Source: Novispirillum itersonii
Lineage (GTDB): Bacteria; Pseudomonadota; Alphaproteobacteria; Rhodospirillales; Rhodospirillaceae
DNA length: 64,000 bases
Reading direction: 5' to 3'
NCBI RefSeq assembly: GCF_014205675.1
Contig: NZ_JACIIX010000007.1
Location: forward strand, 1 to 64,000
Positions within the stretch are counted from its first letter, which is position 1. Every line of letters starts with the position of its first letter. The notes beneath the pieces are model-generated. The model did no database searches, had not been told where the DNA came from, and saw only the letters and a list, made by a program, of their open reading frames with translations. Of the stretch, positions 16,101 to 25,841 are shown in pieces. Made by a program: the position numbers and the translations under genes.

Positions 16101-17236
16101 GGTGCGGAGGTCCAGTAGGTGCCGTTCAGCGGCATCGGCTGAAAACGGGTGGTCATCCGCCGCAGGGTGTCGGCCGGATCCAGATCCCGGAACAGATCGG
16201 GGTGGATCCATTGGGCCAGCGCCTGCACCGCCACCACATTGAACGGGGAATGGACAAAGTGATGCCACAGGGCATGGGCGCGGCCCTGCTGTACGGCGGT
16301 CAGGGTGCTGATACCGGTGCGGCTCAGGCTGTGGGTCAGGCTGGCCTGTGCGACAGCGGCGGAGACCCCGTGCCCCAGCACAATCCGGTCCGGCATCTTC
16401 CCGGCGGTGGCGGCGTTGCCGATGGCGGTGCCGACGTAGACATCCGGCTGGTGGGTCAGCAGGTATTCCAGACTGATCAGCCCCGACTGGCCGGGGATCA
16501 GGCCGGTGGCGAGATTACGCCCGCCAGCGGCCTCGATCATGGTGGCCAGCACCCCCTGACCGATGCTGGCGCAGCAGTCCCCTTGCAGACCGACCCGGTT
16601 TTCCAGAAACACCAGCGGGCGCGGCGTTGTGGCGGTCAGGCGGTCGGTGACGCGGCGTAGCTCGGCCTGATAGGTGGAAACGAAGGCGTCCGCTTCTGTC
16701 GGCTTGCCCAGCAGGGCCCCCAGCAGGGCAATGCTCTTCGGGGTGTTCACCAGCGGATCGAGGAAAAAGTCAATAAAGGCGACGGTGACCCCGGCGGCTT
16801 CCAGCTGGCGGATCACCTCCTCATCCTTCGGGGTCGGGCCATGCCCGGCCAGTGTCAGGATCGCCAGATCCGGGCGCAGGGACAGGGCCTGTTCGACACT
16901 GAAGGAGGTGGCGGAGGCTTTGCCCACCGCCGGAATATCCTTGATCGCCGGGAATTTTTCCGCCCACAGGGCATAGCCGGTCGGATCCAGCAACGGGAAC
17001 TCCCCCATCGCCCCGACCACCCCTTTCAGCGGATCGGCCGGATCGAGGATGGCCAGTGCCACCGCAATCCGTCCTTCCCCCAGAATGATGCGGTTGACTT
17101 GTTTCGGAACAGAAACAGAACGCCCGGCAAGGTCGGTGACCGTTGCCGGGAGGGATCCGGCGAGGGCAGCGCCCCCGCTCAGGCACAGTGTCATCAGTAT
17201 CGTCAGGGCCAGTGCCGCAGCCAGTCTGGGAAACAT
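16097..17236 (-). CDS. Periplasmic iron-chelate/heme ABC substrate-binding protein
   Basis: The 379-residue protein has a signal peptide ending GGAALA before GSLPATV, then a type III binding-protein fold (TroA/Peripla_BP_2 class): TDLAGRSVSVPKQVNRIIL, a helical backbone linker in the middle, and ISLEYLLTHQPDVYVGT. A GDCCASIG element with adjacent cysteines lies near residue 240. It would deliver the ligand taken in by the receptor upstream to the FecCD permease. ATG 17236 gives a complete signal peptide. Substrate is undetermined. Confidence 0.88.
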   Translation of the reverse strand: MFPRLAAALALTILMTLCLSGGAALAGSLPATVTDLAGRSVSVPKQVNRIILGEGRIAVALAILDPADPLKGVVGAMGEFPLLDPTGYALWAEKFPAIKDIPAVGKASATSFSVEQALSLRPDLAILTLAGHGPTPKDEEVIRQLEAAGVTVAFIDFFLDPLVNTPKSIALLGALLGKPTEADAFVSTYQAELRRVTDRLTATTPRPLVFLENRVGLQGDCCASIGQGVLATMIEAAGGRNLATGLIPGQSGLISLEYLLTHQPDVYVGTAIGNAATAGKMPDRIVLGHGVSAAVAQASLTHSLSRTGISTLTAVQQGRAHALWHHFVHSPFNVVAVQALAQWIHPDLFRDLDPADTLRRMTTRFQPMPLNGTYWTSAP

Positions 17237-17301
17237 CAGCAGGTTCTCCGTGCGGAGACAGAACCGGCAGACGGGGATCCGCCTGCCGGTTTCCGGTCTG
17301 T

Positions 17302-19308
17302 TCAGAACTTGACGGTGGTGGAGAGGAGGAACGAGCGCCCTTCCTCGTACACCGGGGTGACATTGGTGGCGGCGGTGTAGGTGCCACGGGCGACATAGGC
17401 CTTGTCGAAGACGTTGTTGGCCTCCAGACGCAGGGTCCAGTGGTCGTAGGATTTCAGCGGCTGCCATTCGCCAAACAGGTCGACCACGCCGTAGCCCTTG
17501 ATCGGCTGGAAGCCGTTGCGGGTCAGGGCTTCGTCACGGATCCCCTGCGCCAGCTCGGTGGAGCCGCCAACGGTCAGGCGGACCGGTTCGAAGGTGTATT
17601 CCCCGCCCAGATTGACCATCTGGCCGACCGGAGTGGCGGTGAAGTAATCGCTGGGCAGGGCCATGCGGTCGGCATAGCGGGCCCGGGTGTAGGTGTATTT
17701 GCCCCAGACCTTGGCATTGGACCAGTCATACCCGGCCGACAGGTCAACCCCCTGCGTCCGCAGCCCTGCCCCGGTGTAGCGGATGCCGGTGGCCCCGGTA
17801 TCGGCGTAGGTGTCCAGCATCAGGGTGTGGAACAGCGCGCCTTCCACCGACAGGCCATCGGCCCCGTAGCGCAGGCCGCCCCGGGCGTTGTGGGACCGGG
17901 TCGGCTTCACGCTGTCCTGCACCGTATAGTTCCGGGCATGCAGCACCCCGGTTTCCGGCAGTTCCATGCCGCCGAAGACGTAGGAATACCCCCCGAAAGC
18001 GCTCAGGGCCGGGGTGATCGCATATTCGGCGCTGAGGTTGGGGGACAGACCGGCGTTGTCGAAGTCTTTCTCATCGACGCTGTGGTAGGTCTGGTAGTCC
18101 GCGCGCAGGCCGGTGGAAATCTTCCAGTCGGTCCACGGTTCGATCCGCGCCTGTGCGAACAGCCCGTAAGTGCGGACCTGTTCATCGGCATTGGTGGTCA
18201 TCAGATAGCGGCGGACGAAGGTATCGGTGTTTTCCGCATCAAAGCCGACGGTCAGCTTGCCGGTGGGGATGGCAAAGGTGTTCTGTGCCTTCAGCCCCAG
18301 GGTTTCGATGCTGGAGTTGAACACCCCGGAGGCGGCGGCGGTCTGTGCCGTGTCGTTGGGGCGCTGGAGGCCGACCCGGTTGTAAAAGACGTTGATTTTG
18401 GGGTCGAAGGTGTCGGTCGGGGCGGTGGTTTCATAGGTGGCCCCGGCGGTCAGGCGGGTGGCGCGGGTGGTGTTCAGCAGGCGGCCGGTTCCGGCAGTCA
18501 CCAGCCCGAGGTTCGGGCGCATCCGGCGGATCGCCTTGTCCTCGTCATACTCCCCGGACAGGCTGATGCGGTCGCCGCTTTTGCTTTCATAGGCAAACTT
18601 GGCAAGGCCGCTGTCCAGCGCATCCTTGGTGCCTGCCTCTTCGTTGCCGAAGCCGTTGCTGTAGTTCTTCCCGGCGGTCCGGGTCAGGATGCCGAGAACC
18701 TCGAAGCCGTCCTTTACTGCATAGCCAGCGCCGGTGGTGCGCAGGCTTTCGCTGTTGGTGTTGTAGCTGGTGATGACGGTGCCACCGGCTTCCTGCCCCG
18801 GCAGCAGCATGTCCCGGGCGTCCTTGGTCTGCATCTGCACCGCCCCGCCAAGGGCCCCCGGCCCGGCATCGGCCGGGGCAACCCCGGCGGAGACATCGAC
18901 CGACTTCAGGAACATCGGATCAAGGGTCATCGCCCCGTTGTGGTGCCAGATGTTGCTGCGCTGGGTCACGCCGTCAACGCTGACATTCAGCTTGCTCTGT
19001 TCCACCCCGTGCACGAAGAACCGCTGCGCCGCCGAGGACCCGCCGCTGGTGGTAACGGCCGGGTCATCGCGGAACAGCTGCCGCAGATCCTTCGGCTGTT
19101 CACGGTCGATCTGCTCCGGGGTGATGGCGGAGGTGGTCTCCACCGCGCGGGGGGCGTCGTCCTCGACCGCCATCGGCTTCAGCTGCGCCGGGGCGGCGGT
19201 CTGCTGGGCCTGTGCGGTCAGCGGCAGCAGCAGGGCTCCGGCGAGGATGGAGGAGGTCAGCAGGCTCCGCTTGGCAGAGACGCGAAGGGCGGAAACGGGC
19301 GTATGCAT
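17302..19308 (-). CDS. TonB-dependent outer-membrane receptor, iron or heme type
   Basis: The 668-residue protein has a signal peptide (cleavage after AQAQ region), a plug domain of about 130 residues and a beta-barrel ending in Phe (LLSTTVKF), the normal terminal residue. The plug carries RFFVHGVEQSKLNVSVDG, WHHNGAMTLDP and GPGALGGAVQMQTKDA; the His-His pair after the DG motif recalls receptors in the heme or hemoglobin branch, though a siderophore receptor cannot be excluded. AAGGAC sits upstream of ATG 19308. A Fur-like box lies 54-74 bases upstream. It leads the ABC operon. Confidence 0.9.
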   Translation of the reverse strand: MHTPVSALRVSAKRSLLTSSILAGALLLPLTAQAQQTAAPAQLKPMAVEDDAPRAVETTSAITPEQIDREQPKDLRQLFRDDPAVTTSGGSSAAQRFFVHGVEQSKLNVSVDGVTQRSNIWHHNGAMTLDPMFLKSVDVSAGVAPADAGPGALGGAVQMQTKDARDMLLPGQEAGGTVITSYNTNSESLRTTGAGYAVKDGFEVLGILTRTAGKNYSNGFGNEEAGTKDALDSGLAKFAYESKSGDRISLSGEYDEDKAIRRMRPNLGLVTAGTGRLLNTTRATRLTAGATYETTAPTDTFDPKINVFYNRVGLQRPNDTAQTAAASGVFNSSIETLGLKAQNTFAIPTGKLTVGFDAENTDTFVRRYLMTTNADEQVRTYGLFAQARIEPWTDWKISTGLRADYQTYHSVDEKDFDNAGLSPNLSAEYAITPALSAFGGYSYVFGGMELPETGVLHARNYTVQDSVKPTRSHNARGGLRYGADGLSVEGALFHTLMLDTYADTGATGIRYTGAGLRTQGVDLSAGYDWSNAKVWGKYTYTRARYADRMALPSDYFTATPVGQMVNLGGEYTFEPVRLTVGGSTELAQGIRDEALTRNGFQPIKGYGVVDLFGEWQPLKSYDHWTLRLEANNVFDKAYVARGTYTAATNVTPVYEEGRSFLLSTTVKF

Positions 19309-19353
19309 GGAAAAGTCCTTTGTCCGTGGCCTCCGGGCTGGACCCGTAAGCGC

Positions 19354-19382
19354 GAGAGTGCTAATAATGCGACGCACTCTCA
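19354..19382 (-). promoter_or_regulatory. Fur-like box and inverted repeat upstream of TonB receptor
   Basis: Perfect 8-bp inverted repeat GAGAGTGC-N12-GCACTCTC at 19354-19381. Read on the minus strand, TGAGAGTGCGTCGCATTATTA (19362-19382, 21 bases given as position) resembles the 7-1-7 Fur site found before TonB receptors. It could serve Fur or the neighbouring AraC regulator. Confidence 0.55.
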
Positions 19383-19521
19383 AATTCAAGGCGTGTGAGG
19401 GATCTCAAGTGCCCTCTGTATAAAGTCACCAGAAAATTTGCGCTTTTGCGGCACGCCCGTTTTTGTTTGCGCCACGGCCAAAAGCAGGCGCGCAGCAGGG
19501 CCGGGGGCGGGAGAACAACCG

Positions 19522-20496
19522 ATGGAGACCGGAATGACAGCGGCCGGGGTGCGGTCGATCCGCTTTCTGGATATCAGCGCCCAGAACCGGAAGGATGGCT
19601 TCCGGGTGGTGGCCCCGGTGATCCAGCCCGATGATGTGGCCCTGCGCGGATATTATGCCTCGCTGGAGCTGCGGTCGGGCCTGCGCCTGCATGCCACCGA
19701 TACGGTGGATATGTTTGATCTGGTCACACAGGCGCAGTCAGAGCCGGGGCTGACGCTGGGGGTGTTTCTGACCGGCATGGCCCGGGTGTCCCTCGGCGGC
19801 CATCCGATCACGCTGGGTGGCGACCGCGCCGCCCCTCATGCCTTTGCCCTCTATTCCGGGGAACAGGACCTGTTTGAGCGCCGGGGCCTGCGGGGCCAGC
19901 GGGTACGCAAGGTCAACGTCAATATCCCACAGGGCTGGCTGGAGGCGGAAGACTGGCCTGCGGTGCGGTCCCTGTCGGCCCTGTGCGGTGACCACCGCAC
20001 CCTGCGGACATGGACCCCGACCGCCCGCCAGCTGGAGATGGCGGCCCGGATGGTCGAGCCCGTTGCAGGCATGCCGTATCTCGACAGCCTGTACCGCGAG
20101 TCGCTGGCGCTGGAGTTTGTCGGCGATGTGCTGCGGCTGTGGCTGGAGGCTGATGACCCGGTGACGGTGGGGCCGCGCGACCGGAACCGCCTGCGCCGGG
20201 CCTGTGAGTTTATTGACGCCCATCAGGATGCCCGCCTGCATGTCGATCAGGTGGCGAAGGCGGCGGGCATGAGTGTCAGCGCCCTCCAGCGGCTGTTTCA
20301 CGCCGCCCATGGCACCTCGGTGCTTGACTTTGCCCGCACCCGGCGGCTGGAACAGGCCCGGCAGGCGCTGGAGCGCGGCGACCTGAGTGTGACAGATGTG
20401 GCGCTGAATGCCGGATACGGGTCCCCTGCCAATTTCGCCACGGCGTTCAAGCGGCAGTTCGGCCTGTCGCCGAAGGATGTCCGGCGCCGGGGATAA
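19522..20496 (+). CDS. AraC-family regulator (PchR-like) of the iron-uptake operon
   Basis: The 324-residue protein has a C-terminal AraC domain in the last 100 residues: two helix-turn-helix units, VDQVAKAAGMSVSALQRLF and VTDVALNAGYGSPANFATAFK, ending RQFGLSPKDVRR. The N-terminal 200 residues would bind an effector. PchR-type regulators activate receptor genes when the cognate siderophore is bound, and divergent placement from the receptor supports that here. ATG 19522 has GGGAG upstream. Effector unknown. Confidence 0.85.
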   Translation: METGMTAAGVRSIRFLDISAQNRKDGFRVVAPVIQPDDVALRGYYASLELRSGLRLHATDTVDMFDLVTQAQSEPGLTLGVFLTGMARVSLGGHPITLGGDRAAPHAFALYSGEQDLFERRGLRGQRVRKVNVNIPQGWLEAEDWPAVRSLSALCGDHRTLRTWTPTARQLEMAARMVEPVAGMPYLDSLYRESLALEFVGDVLRLWLEADDPVTVGPRDRNRLRRACEFIDAHQDARLHVDQVAKAAGMSVSALQRLFHAAHGTSVLDFARTRRLEQARQALERGDLSVTDVALNAGYGSPANFATAFKRQFGLSPKDVRRRG

Positions 20497-20502
20497 GGTG
20501 GA

Positions 20503-21801
20503 TCAGGCGATCGGCAGGGCGGGAAACACCATGCCGCTGTCGGCCTGCCCGCAGGCGGCGGGAACAATCATCAGGGCATCCGCCGCCACCAGCGCCGATT
20601 GCTGGGCGGAACTGCCGTGGCCGCTGCGAGAGGCCAGCGGAATCCCGTCCGGCCCCGGATGCAGGGTGACGGAGACATATTCCTCCCGCCCGGTTTTGCG
20701 GCGGAACCCTTCGGTCAGCCGGACCGGGAAAGACAGCGGAGGACGATAGGGTGTGCCCGCCAGTGCCCGCAGCAGGGGCAGGCCGATCAGCATCAGGGTA
20801 ACGAACACCGCATTGGGATTGCCCGGCAGGCCGAGGAACAGGGTCTCCTGGCCCTCCGGTCCCGGCAGGGCTCCGACCGCCACCGGCTTGCCCGGTTTGA
20901 TCGCCAGCCGCCAGTGATCAATCCGGCCCCCGACGGCCAGAACCGCCCCTTTGACGTGATCTTCCTCGCCGACGGAAACCCCGCCGGAGGTGATCACCGC
21001 ATCACAGGCGGCGGCAGCCCGCAGGGCCGCCTGTACCTGTGCCGGATCATCGCTGACGGCGGGCAGGTCGATGACCTCAAAGCCCGCATCCTCCAGCCGG
21101 GTGGCCAGCAGGAAGCGGTTGGAATTGTAAATGGCCCCGGGCGGCAGCGGCTGGCCGGGTTCGGTCAGTTCGCTGCCGGTGGACAGGACGGCCACCCGCA
21201 GACGCCGCCGTACCGGCACATGGGATAATCCCAGACTGGCAGCGCAGGCGATGTGCCGGGCGTCCAGCCGGGTTCCGGCGGTCAGGGCAACGCTTCCGGC
21301 GGCAAGGTCATCCCCGGGCAGCCGGACATTGGCCCCGGCGGCGGGAATCCGGCGGATCAGGACGGAGGATCCGTCGCTGTCGCAGTCTTCCTGCATCACC
21401 ACCCGGTCACAGTCCGGTGGCAGGGCGGCCCCGGTGAAGATCCGCACCGCCCCCGGCCCGTCCGGCAGGCCAAGGCCGCTGTCTCCGGCGGCGACCCGGC
21501 CCCGTACCGGCAGGGACAGGGAGGCGGCACCGTCGGGACAGTCCTCCTGCCGCAGGGCATAGCCATCCATCGCCGACCGGCGGAAGGAGGGGATCGGCTG
21601 ATCCGTCACCAGATCTTCCGCCAGAACCCGGCCCCGGGCCTGCCGCAGCGGGCAGAGGGCGTTGCCCTCCACCGCTGACAGCCCCGGCAGAAGCCGGGCC
21701 AGCAGGCTGCCGATGGTCTGCTCCGGCCCCTGCGGACCGTGGCAGGCGCAGTCATCGGAGGCGGGGGTGGATGCCGCCGGAAGCAGGGGATCGGGCATCA
21801 T
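20503..21801 (-). CDS. moeA: Molybdopterin molybdotransferase MoeA (first of two copies)
   Basis: The 432-residue enzyme inserts molybdate into adenylylated molybdopterin, the last step of molybdenum cofactor synthesis. Family marks are SAMDGYALR, FTGAALPPDCDRVVMQED, STGSELTEPGQPL, TSGGVSVGEEDHVKG and GLPGNPNAVFVTL. The first 30 residues form an unusual tail with an adjacent CACH motif before the usual start. It is 41 bases after napC on the same strand, so it is probably expressed with the nitrate reductase that needs the cofactor. A second, similar moeA lies at 48.4 kb. Confidence 0.93.
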   Translation of the reverse strand: MMPDPLLPAASTPASDDCACHGPQGPEQTIGSLLARLLPGLSAVEGNALCPLRQARGRVLAEDLVTDQPIPSFRRSAMDGYALRQEDCPDGAASLSLPVRGRVAAGDSGLGLPDGPGAVRIFTGAALPPDCDRVVMQEDCDSDGSSVLIRRIPAAGANVRLPGDDLAAGSVALTAGTRLDARHIACAASLGLSHVPVRRRLRVAVLSTGSELTEPGQPLPPGAIYNSNRFLLATRLEDAGFEVIDLPAVSDDPAQVQAALRAAAACDAVITSGGVSVGEEDHVKGAVLAVGGRIDHWRLAIKPGKPVAVGALPGPEGQETLFLGLPGNPNAVFVTLMLIGLPLLRALAGTPYRPPLSFPVRLTEGFRRKTGREEYVSVTLHPGPDGIPLASRSGHGSSAQQSALVAADALMIVPAACGQADSGMVFPALPIA

Positions 21802-21820
21802 GACGGAGATCCGGAACAAC

Positions 21821-21856
21821 AGGGTTAATGGGCAGGGGAGGGTTAATGGGCAGGGG
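21821..21856. repeat. 18-bp perfect tandem duplication at the napC/moeA junction
   Basis: AGGGTTAATGGGCAGGGG occurs twice head to tail. One copy covers the napC stop and last codons, the other lies in the gap to moeA and gives a second in-frame-looking end. It looks like a recent slippage event. Confidence 0.9.
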
Positions 21857-22469
21857 CGGTCTGGGTCCACACCGGCACACCGGTCATGTCCGGCAGCTTG
21901 TGGGCAATCCCCTTGTGGCAATCAATACACGTCGCCTTGCCGGTGAACAGGAATTCCTGATGGGCGGCGGCCCCGCGTGCCCCCTGCCGGGTGATGTCCA
22001 TCGACTCGGCGCTGTGGCAGTTGCGGCATTCCAGCGAGTTGTTGGCCTTCAGGCGGGCCCATTCGTGCCCGGCCAGTTCCTTGCGTTTGGCCTCAAACTT
22101 TTCCGGGGTGTCGACGGTTCCGAACAGTTTGCCCCAGACTTCCTTCGACGCCTGCATCTTGCGGGCGATCTTGTCGGTCCATTTGTGGGGCACGTGGCAG
22201 TCCGGGCAGGTGGCGCGGACGCCGGAGCGGTTGGAGTAATGGATGGTCTTCTGCAGGTCGGCATACGGGTTATCCCGCATTTCGTGACAGCCGATGCAGA
22301 AGGCTTCCTTGTTGGTGGCTTCGAGGACGGTGTTGAACCCGCCCCACCAGATCACCCCGGCGACAAAGCCGCCGATGGTCAGAAAGCCGATCCCCAGATG
22401 GGCGGCGGGGCGGTTGAAGGCCGTCCAGGCCGCCTTGGCCAGACCGAGGGCACAGCGCAGCAGTCGCAT
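21843..22469 (-). CDS. napC: NapC tetraheme c-type cytochrome, quinol dehydrogenase
   Basis: The 208-residue protein is anchored by one N-terminal helix ([20 protein letters not shown]) and carries four CxxCH heme sites: CIGCH, CPDCH, CRNCH and CIDCH. NapC takes electrons from membrane quinol and passes them to the periplasmic NapAB complex. The NapC/NirT family marks ([18 protein letters not shown]-like segment and HNRSGV equivalent [11 protein letters not shown]) are present. The ATG overlaps the napB stop. It is the last nap gene before moeA. Confidence 0.95.
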   Translation of the reverse strand: MRLLRCALGLAKAAWTAFNRPAAHLGIGFLTIGGFVAGVIWWGGFNTVLEATNKEAFCIGCHEMRDNPYADLQKTIHYSNRSGVRATCPDCHVPHKWTDKIARKMQASKEVWGKLFGTVDTPEKFEAKRKELAGHEWARLKANNSLECRNCHSAESMDITRQGARGAAAHQEFLFTGKATCIDCHKGIAHKLPDMTGVPVWTQTAPAH

Positions 22470-23056
22470 CAGTTATTCCCCCCGCCGGCTGCCGGGGTCC
22501 CCGGAGCCTGACCCTGCCCTTGACCCTGACGGACCACACTGTCCATATCCTTGAAGGTGTTCTGCACCCGGGGCTGGGCGTCGGTCTGCGGCACGTGGCA
22601 CTGCATGCAGAAGTACCGGCGCGGCGACACCGCGCCCAGAACCTGCCCGTCGCGGTCCTGGAAGTGGGTGACCGACACCATCGGGGCCTGACTGTCGCCG
22701 GTGAATTCCCGGCTGTGGCAGGTCAGGCATTTGTTGGCGTTCAGGTCCAGCTGATATCCGGCGACGGAATGCGGGATCACCGGCGGCTGTTCCGGATAGT
22801 TCCGCTGACGGCGGCGGTCATCGGTGACATCCTTGGGGATCGGGGCGGCTTCCTGCACCGTCAGCCCTTCGGCCCCGGTGAAGGCCGGGCGGCCGGTGGC
22901 GGCAACATCGCGGCTGCTGACGGCTTCCGCCGCTGCCGGGGTGGTGCTGCCTGCCCGGGATTCCGGAACAAGCGTCAGGGCGGTCAGGCCGGTCACCAGC
23001 AGCGCCGCCGACAGCAGGGCAGCGCGGACGATCGTGGTGCGCAGGATCTGTTTCAT
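22469..23056 (-). CDS. napB: NapB diheme cytochrome c subunit of periplasmic nitrate reductase
   Basis: The 195-residue exported protein has a signal peptide ([17 protein letters not shown]) and two CxxCH motifs, CLTCH and CMQCH, as NapB requires. [21 protein letters not shown] is the conserved lead to the first heme. The last 20 residues are Gln/Gly-rich and look disordered. ATG 23056 was chosen since the longer frame overlaps napA. It receives electrons from NapC and passes them to the NapA iron-sulfur cluster. Confidence 0.95.
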   Translation of the reverse strand: MKQILRTTIVRAALLSAALLVTGLTALTLVPESRAGSTTPAAAEAVSSRDVAATGRPAFTGAEGLTVQEAAPIPKDVTDDRRRQRNYPEQPPVIPHSVAGYQLDLNANKCLTCHSREFTGDSQAPMVSVTHFQDRDGQVLGAVSPRRYFCMQCHVPQTDAQPRVQNTFKDMDSVVRQGQGQGQAPGTPAAGGGNN

Positions 23057-23058
23057 GA

Positions 23059-25563
23059 TTACGCCCCCTGAACCGGCGTGATCCGCACGGCACATTTCTT
23101 GAAATCAGTCTGTTTGGAGATCGGGTCGGTGGCATCCAGCGTGACGCGGTTAATCAGCACATCGGCGTCAAACCACGGCACGAACACCAGCCCGCGCGGC
23201 GGCTTGTTGCGGCCCCGGGTTTCCACCCGCACCCGCACCTGCCCGCGCCGCGACTCCACCACCACTTCCTGCCCGCGCCGGACGTTCATGTCCTTGGCGT
23301 CGTCGGGGTGCATGTAGCACAGGGCCTGCGGCACCGCCTTGTACAGTTCGGGTACCCGGCGGGTCATCGACCCGGAATGCCAGTGTTCCAGCACGCGGCC
23401 GGTGGACAGCCAGAACGGATAGTCCTTGTCCGGGCTTTCCGCCGCCGGTTCATAGGGCAGGGCAAAGATCCGGGCCTTGCCATCCTTGTGGCCATAGAAG
23501 CGCACCCCTTCCCCGGCGGGAACATAGGGGTCGCTGCCTTCGCGGAAGCGCCAGCGGGTTTCCTTGCCATTCACCACCGGCCAGCGCAGACCGCGCTCGG
23601 CCAGATAGGTTTCATAGGGGGCCAGATCGTGGCCATGGCCCCGCCCGAAGCTGGCGTATTCCTCAAACAGACCCTTCTGGAGATAGAAGCCAAGGGCCTT
23701 GGCCTCGCGGTTTTCATAGGCCGGATCGCATTCGCTGACCGGGAAGCGGTCCACCTGACCGTTGCGGTACAGGATGTCGAACAGGGTTTTGCCACGGAAT
23801 TCCGGGGCTTTGGCCAGCAGCTCTTCCGGCCAGACCTCCTCAACCTTGAACCGCTTGGAGAATTCCACCAGCTGCCACAGGTCGGACCGGGCCTCGCCGG
23901 GGGCGTTGACCAGCTGGTGCCAGATCTGGGTGCGGCGCTCGGCATTGCCGTAGCCGCCTTCCTTTTCCACCCACATCGCCGCCGGAAGCACCAGATCGGC
24001 GGCCATGGTGGTCACGGTCGGATAGGCATCGGAGACGACGATGAAGTTGTCGGGGTTGCGGTAGCCCGGCCAGGTTTCATTCCCGGTGTTGGGGGCGGCC
24101 TGCATGTTGTTGGTGACCTGCACCCAGTAGCAGTTGATCTTGCCGTCCTTCAGCATCCGGTCCTGCTGCACGGCGTGATAGCCGGGCTTGGCGGGAATGG
24201 TGCCGGCGGGCAGCTTCCACAGCTCTTCGGTATGGGCGCGGTGCTCCGGATTGGTCACCACCATGTCGGCGGGCAGACGGTGGGAGAAGGTGCCGACCTC
24301 ACGCGCGGTGCCGCAGGCGCTGGGCTGGCCAGTCAGCGAGAACGGGCTGTTGCCGGGCTCGGAGATCTTTCCGGTCAGCAGGTGGATGTTATAGACCAGA
24401 TTGTTGGCCCACACCCCACGGGTATGCTGGTTGAAGCCCATGGTCCAGAAGCTGACGACCTTGACCTTGGGGTCGGCGTACAGCTCGGCCAGCGCCTTCA
24501 GCCGGTTGGCCGGAACCCCGGACAGGGCCGAGACCTTTTCCAGCGTGTAGGGCGCGACGAAAGCGGCGTATTCGTCAAAGGAAATCGGCTTGGAGTCGTT
24601 GGCGGTGGCAGCGTTCTTGGCGGCCTTTTCCAGCGGGTTGTCCGGGCGCAGGCCATAGCCGATATCGTCGTTGCCCTTGACGAAGGTGGTGTGGGCGGTG
24701 ACGAAGTCCTTATTGACCTTGCCGGTCTGGATGATGTGGTTGGCGATGTAGTTCAGGATCGCCAGATCGGTCTGCGGGGTGAACACCATCGGGATGTCGG
24801 CCAGCTCGAAGGAGCGGTGCTCGAAGGTGGACAGGACCGCGACCTTGGTGCCCGGATGGCTGAGGCGGCGGTCGGTGACCCGGGTCCACAGGACCGGGTG
24901 CATTTCCGCCATGTTGCTGCCCCACAGCACGAAGGCATCGGCATGTTCGATGTCATCATAGCAGCCCATCGGCTCGTCGATGCCGAAGGTGCGCATGAAC
25001 CCGGCAACGGCGGAGGCCATACAGTGGCGGGCGTTGGGGTCGATGTTGTTGGAGCGGAACCCCGCCTTCATCAGCTTGGAGGCGGCATAGCCCTCGTGGA
25101 TGGTCCACTGCCCGGAGCCGAACATGCCGATGGCTTCCGGCCCCTTGGCTTTCAGGGTCGCCTTCCACTTTTCGGCCATGATGTCGAAGGCCTGATCCCA
25201 GCTGATCGGCGTGAAGTCGCCGTCCTTGGCATACTGGCCGTTCTTCATGCGCAGCAGCGGCGTGGTCAGACGGTCCTGTCCGTACATGATCTTGGACAGG
25301 AAGTAGCCCTTCACGCAGTTCAGGCCACGGTTGACCTCGGCCTTCTGGTCACCGTGGGAGGCAACGACCCGCCCGTCCTTCACGCCGACCATCACGCCGC
25401 AGCCGGTACCGCAGAAGCGGCAGGGGGCCTTGGACCATTTGACCGAGGCATCGGCCCCGGTCGGCAGCTGGGTGGCCCCGGCCTGTTGCAGGGTGACACC
25501 GATGGCGGTGGCGGCGGCCACCGCAGCCTGTGCTTTCAGATAATCGCGTCTGGTGATGGTCAT
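23059..25563 (-). CDS. napA: NapA catalytic molybdoprotein of periplasmic nitrate reductase
   Basis: The 834-residue enzyme reduces nitrate to nitrite in the periplasm. A Tat signal [10 protein letters not shown] opens the protein. The [4Fe-4S] cluster is bound by Cys 48, 51, 55 and 83 (CRFCGTGC and LNCVKG). The molybdenum-ligand cysteine is Cys 181 in RHCMASAV. Length and the C-terminal PCRVDYWFS-type region equivalent match NapA. It overlaps napD by four bases and is two bases ahead of napB. All key residues I can check are present, so it should be active. Confidence 0.97.
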   Translation of the reverse strand: MTITRRDYLKAQAAVAAATAIGVTLQQAGATQLPTGADASVKWSKAPCRFCGTGCGVMVGVKDGRVVASHGDQKAEVNRGLNCVKGYFLSKIMYGQDRLTTPLLRMKNGQYAKDGDFTPISWDQAFDIMAEKWKATLKAKGPEAIGMFGSGQWTIHEGYAASKLMKAGFRSNNIDPNARHCMASAVAGFMRTFGIDEPMGCYDDIEHADAFVLWGSNMAEMHPVLWTRVTDRRLSHPGTKVAVLSTFEHRSFELADIPMVFTPQTDLAILNYIANHIIQTGKVNKDFVTAHTTFVKGNDDIGYGLRPDNPLEKAAKNAATANDSKPISFDEYAAFVAPYTLEKVSALSGVPANRLKALAELYADPKVKVVSFWTMGFNQHTRGVWANNLVYNIHLLTGKISEPGNSPFSLTGQPSACGTAREVGTFSHRLPADMVVTNPEHRAHTEELWKLPAGTIPAKPGYHAVQQDRMLKDGKINCYWVQVTNNMQAAPNTGNETWPGYRNPDNFIVVSDAYPTVTTMAADLVLPAAMWVEKEGGYGNAERRTQIWHQLVNAPGEARSDLWQLVEFSKRFKVEEVWPEELLAKAPEFRGKTLFDILYRNGQVDRFPVSECDPAYENREAKALGFYLQKGLFEEYASFGRGHGHDLAPYETYLAERGLRWPVVNGKETRWRFREGSDPYVPAGEGVRFYGHKDGKARIFALPYEPAAESPDKDYPFWLSTGRVLEHWHSGSMTRRVPELYKAVPQALCYMHPDDAKDMNVRRGQEVVVESRRGQVRVRVETRGRNKPPRGLVFVPWFDADVLINRVTLDATDPISKQTDFKKCAVRITPVQGA

Positions 25564-25841
25564 GGCATCAGGTCCTCAAGGGCGGTTGCAGGCTCGGCGT
25601 GGTGGTAGACGAGCAGGGCGCTTAAGACGCCCGGCAGGGCCTGTAGGGTGTCGAGCACGTCGGCCACCTGCCGCACGGTGGAGCGTTCCACCAGCACGAT
25701 CAGGCGGCCCGGAGGGCTTTCAGGGGTGGTTTCCGTCGGGGCGATTTCACAGTTCATCGCCAGAATCTGGCGGCTCAGGGCCTCGGCGTGGTCCGGCCAG
25801 CAGTGGACGACAATGCTGGAGATATGCAGTTCGTCGGTCAT
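25560..25841 (-). CDS. napD: NapD chaperone for the NapA Tat signal
   Basis: The 93-residue cytoplasmic protein has the NapD ferredoxin-like fold: [18 protein letters not shown] at the start, AMNCEIA equivalent in the first third, and [22 protein letters not shown] in the middle. NapD binds the NapA twin-arginine peptide and holds export until the cofactor is inserted. It overlaps both napF and napA by ATGA, so stoichiometric expression is likely. Confidence 0.92.
   Translation of the reverse strand: MTDELHISSIVVHCWPDHAEALSRQILAMNCEIAPTETTPESPPGRLIVLVERSTVRQVADVLDTLQALPGVLSALLVYHHAEPATALEDLMP

Noticed and set aside
17143-19398. 751-codon open frame on the plus strand
   Set aside because: It is antisense to the TonB receptor, Gly/Arg/Pro-rich, with no domain and no ribosome site. 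The receptor on the minus strand has a signal peptide and full family marks.
23308-25608. 766-codon open frame on the plus strand
   Set aside because: It mirrors napA, whose reading is certain. The long frame results from high GC in codon third positions.
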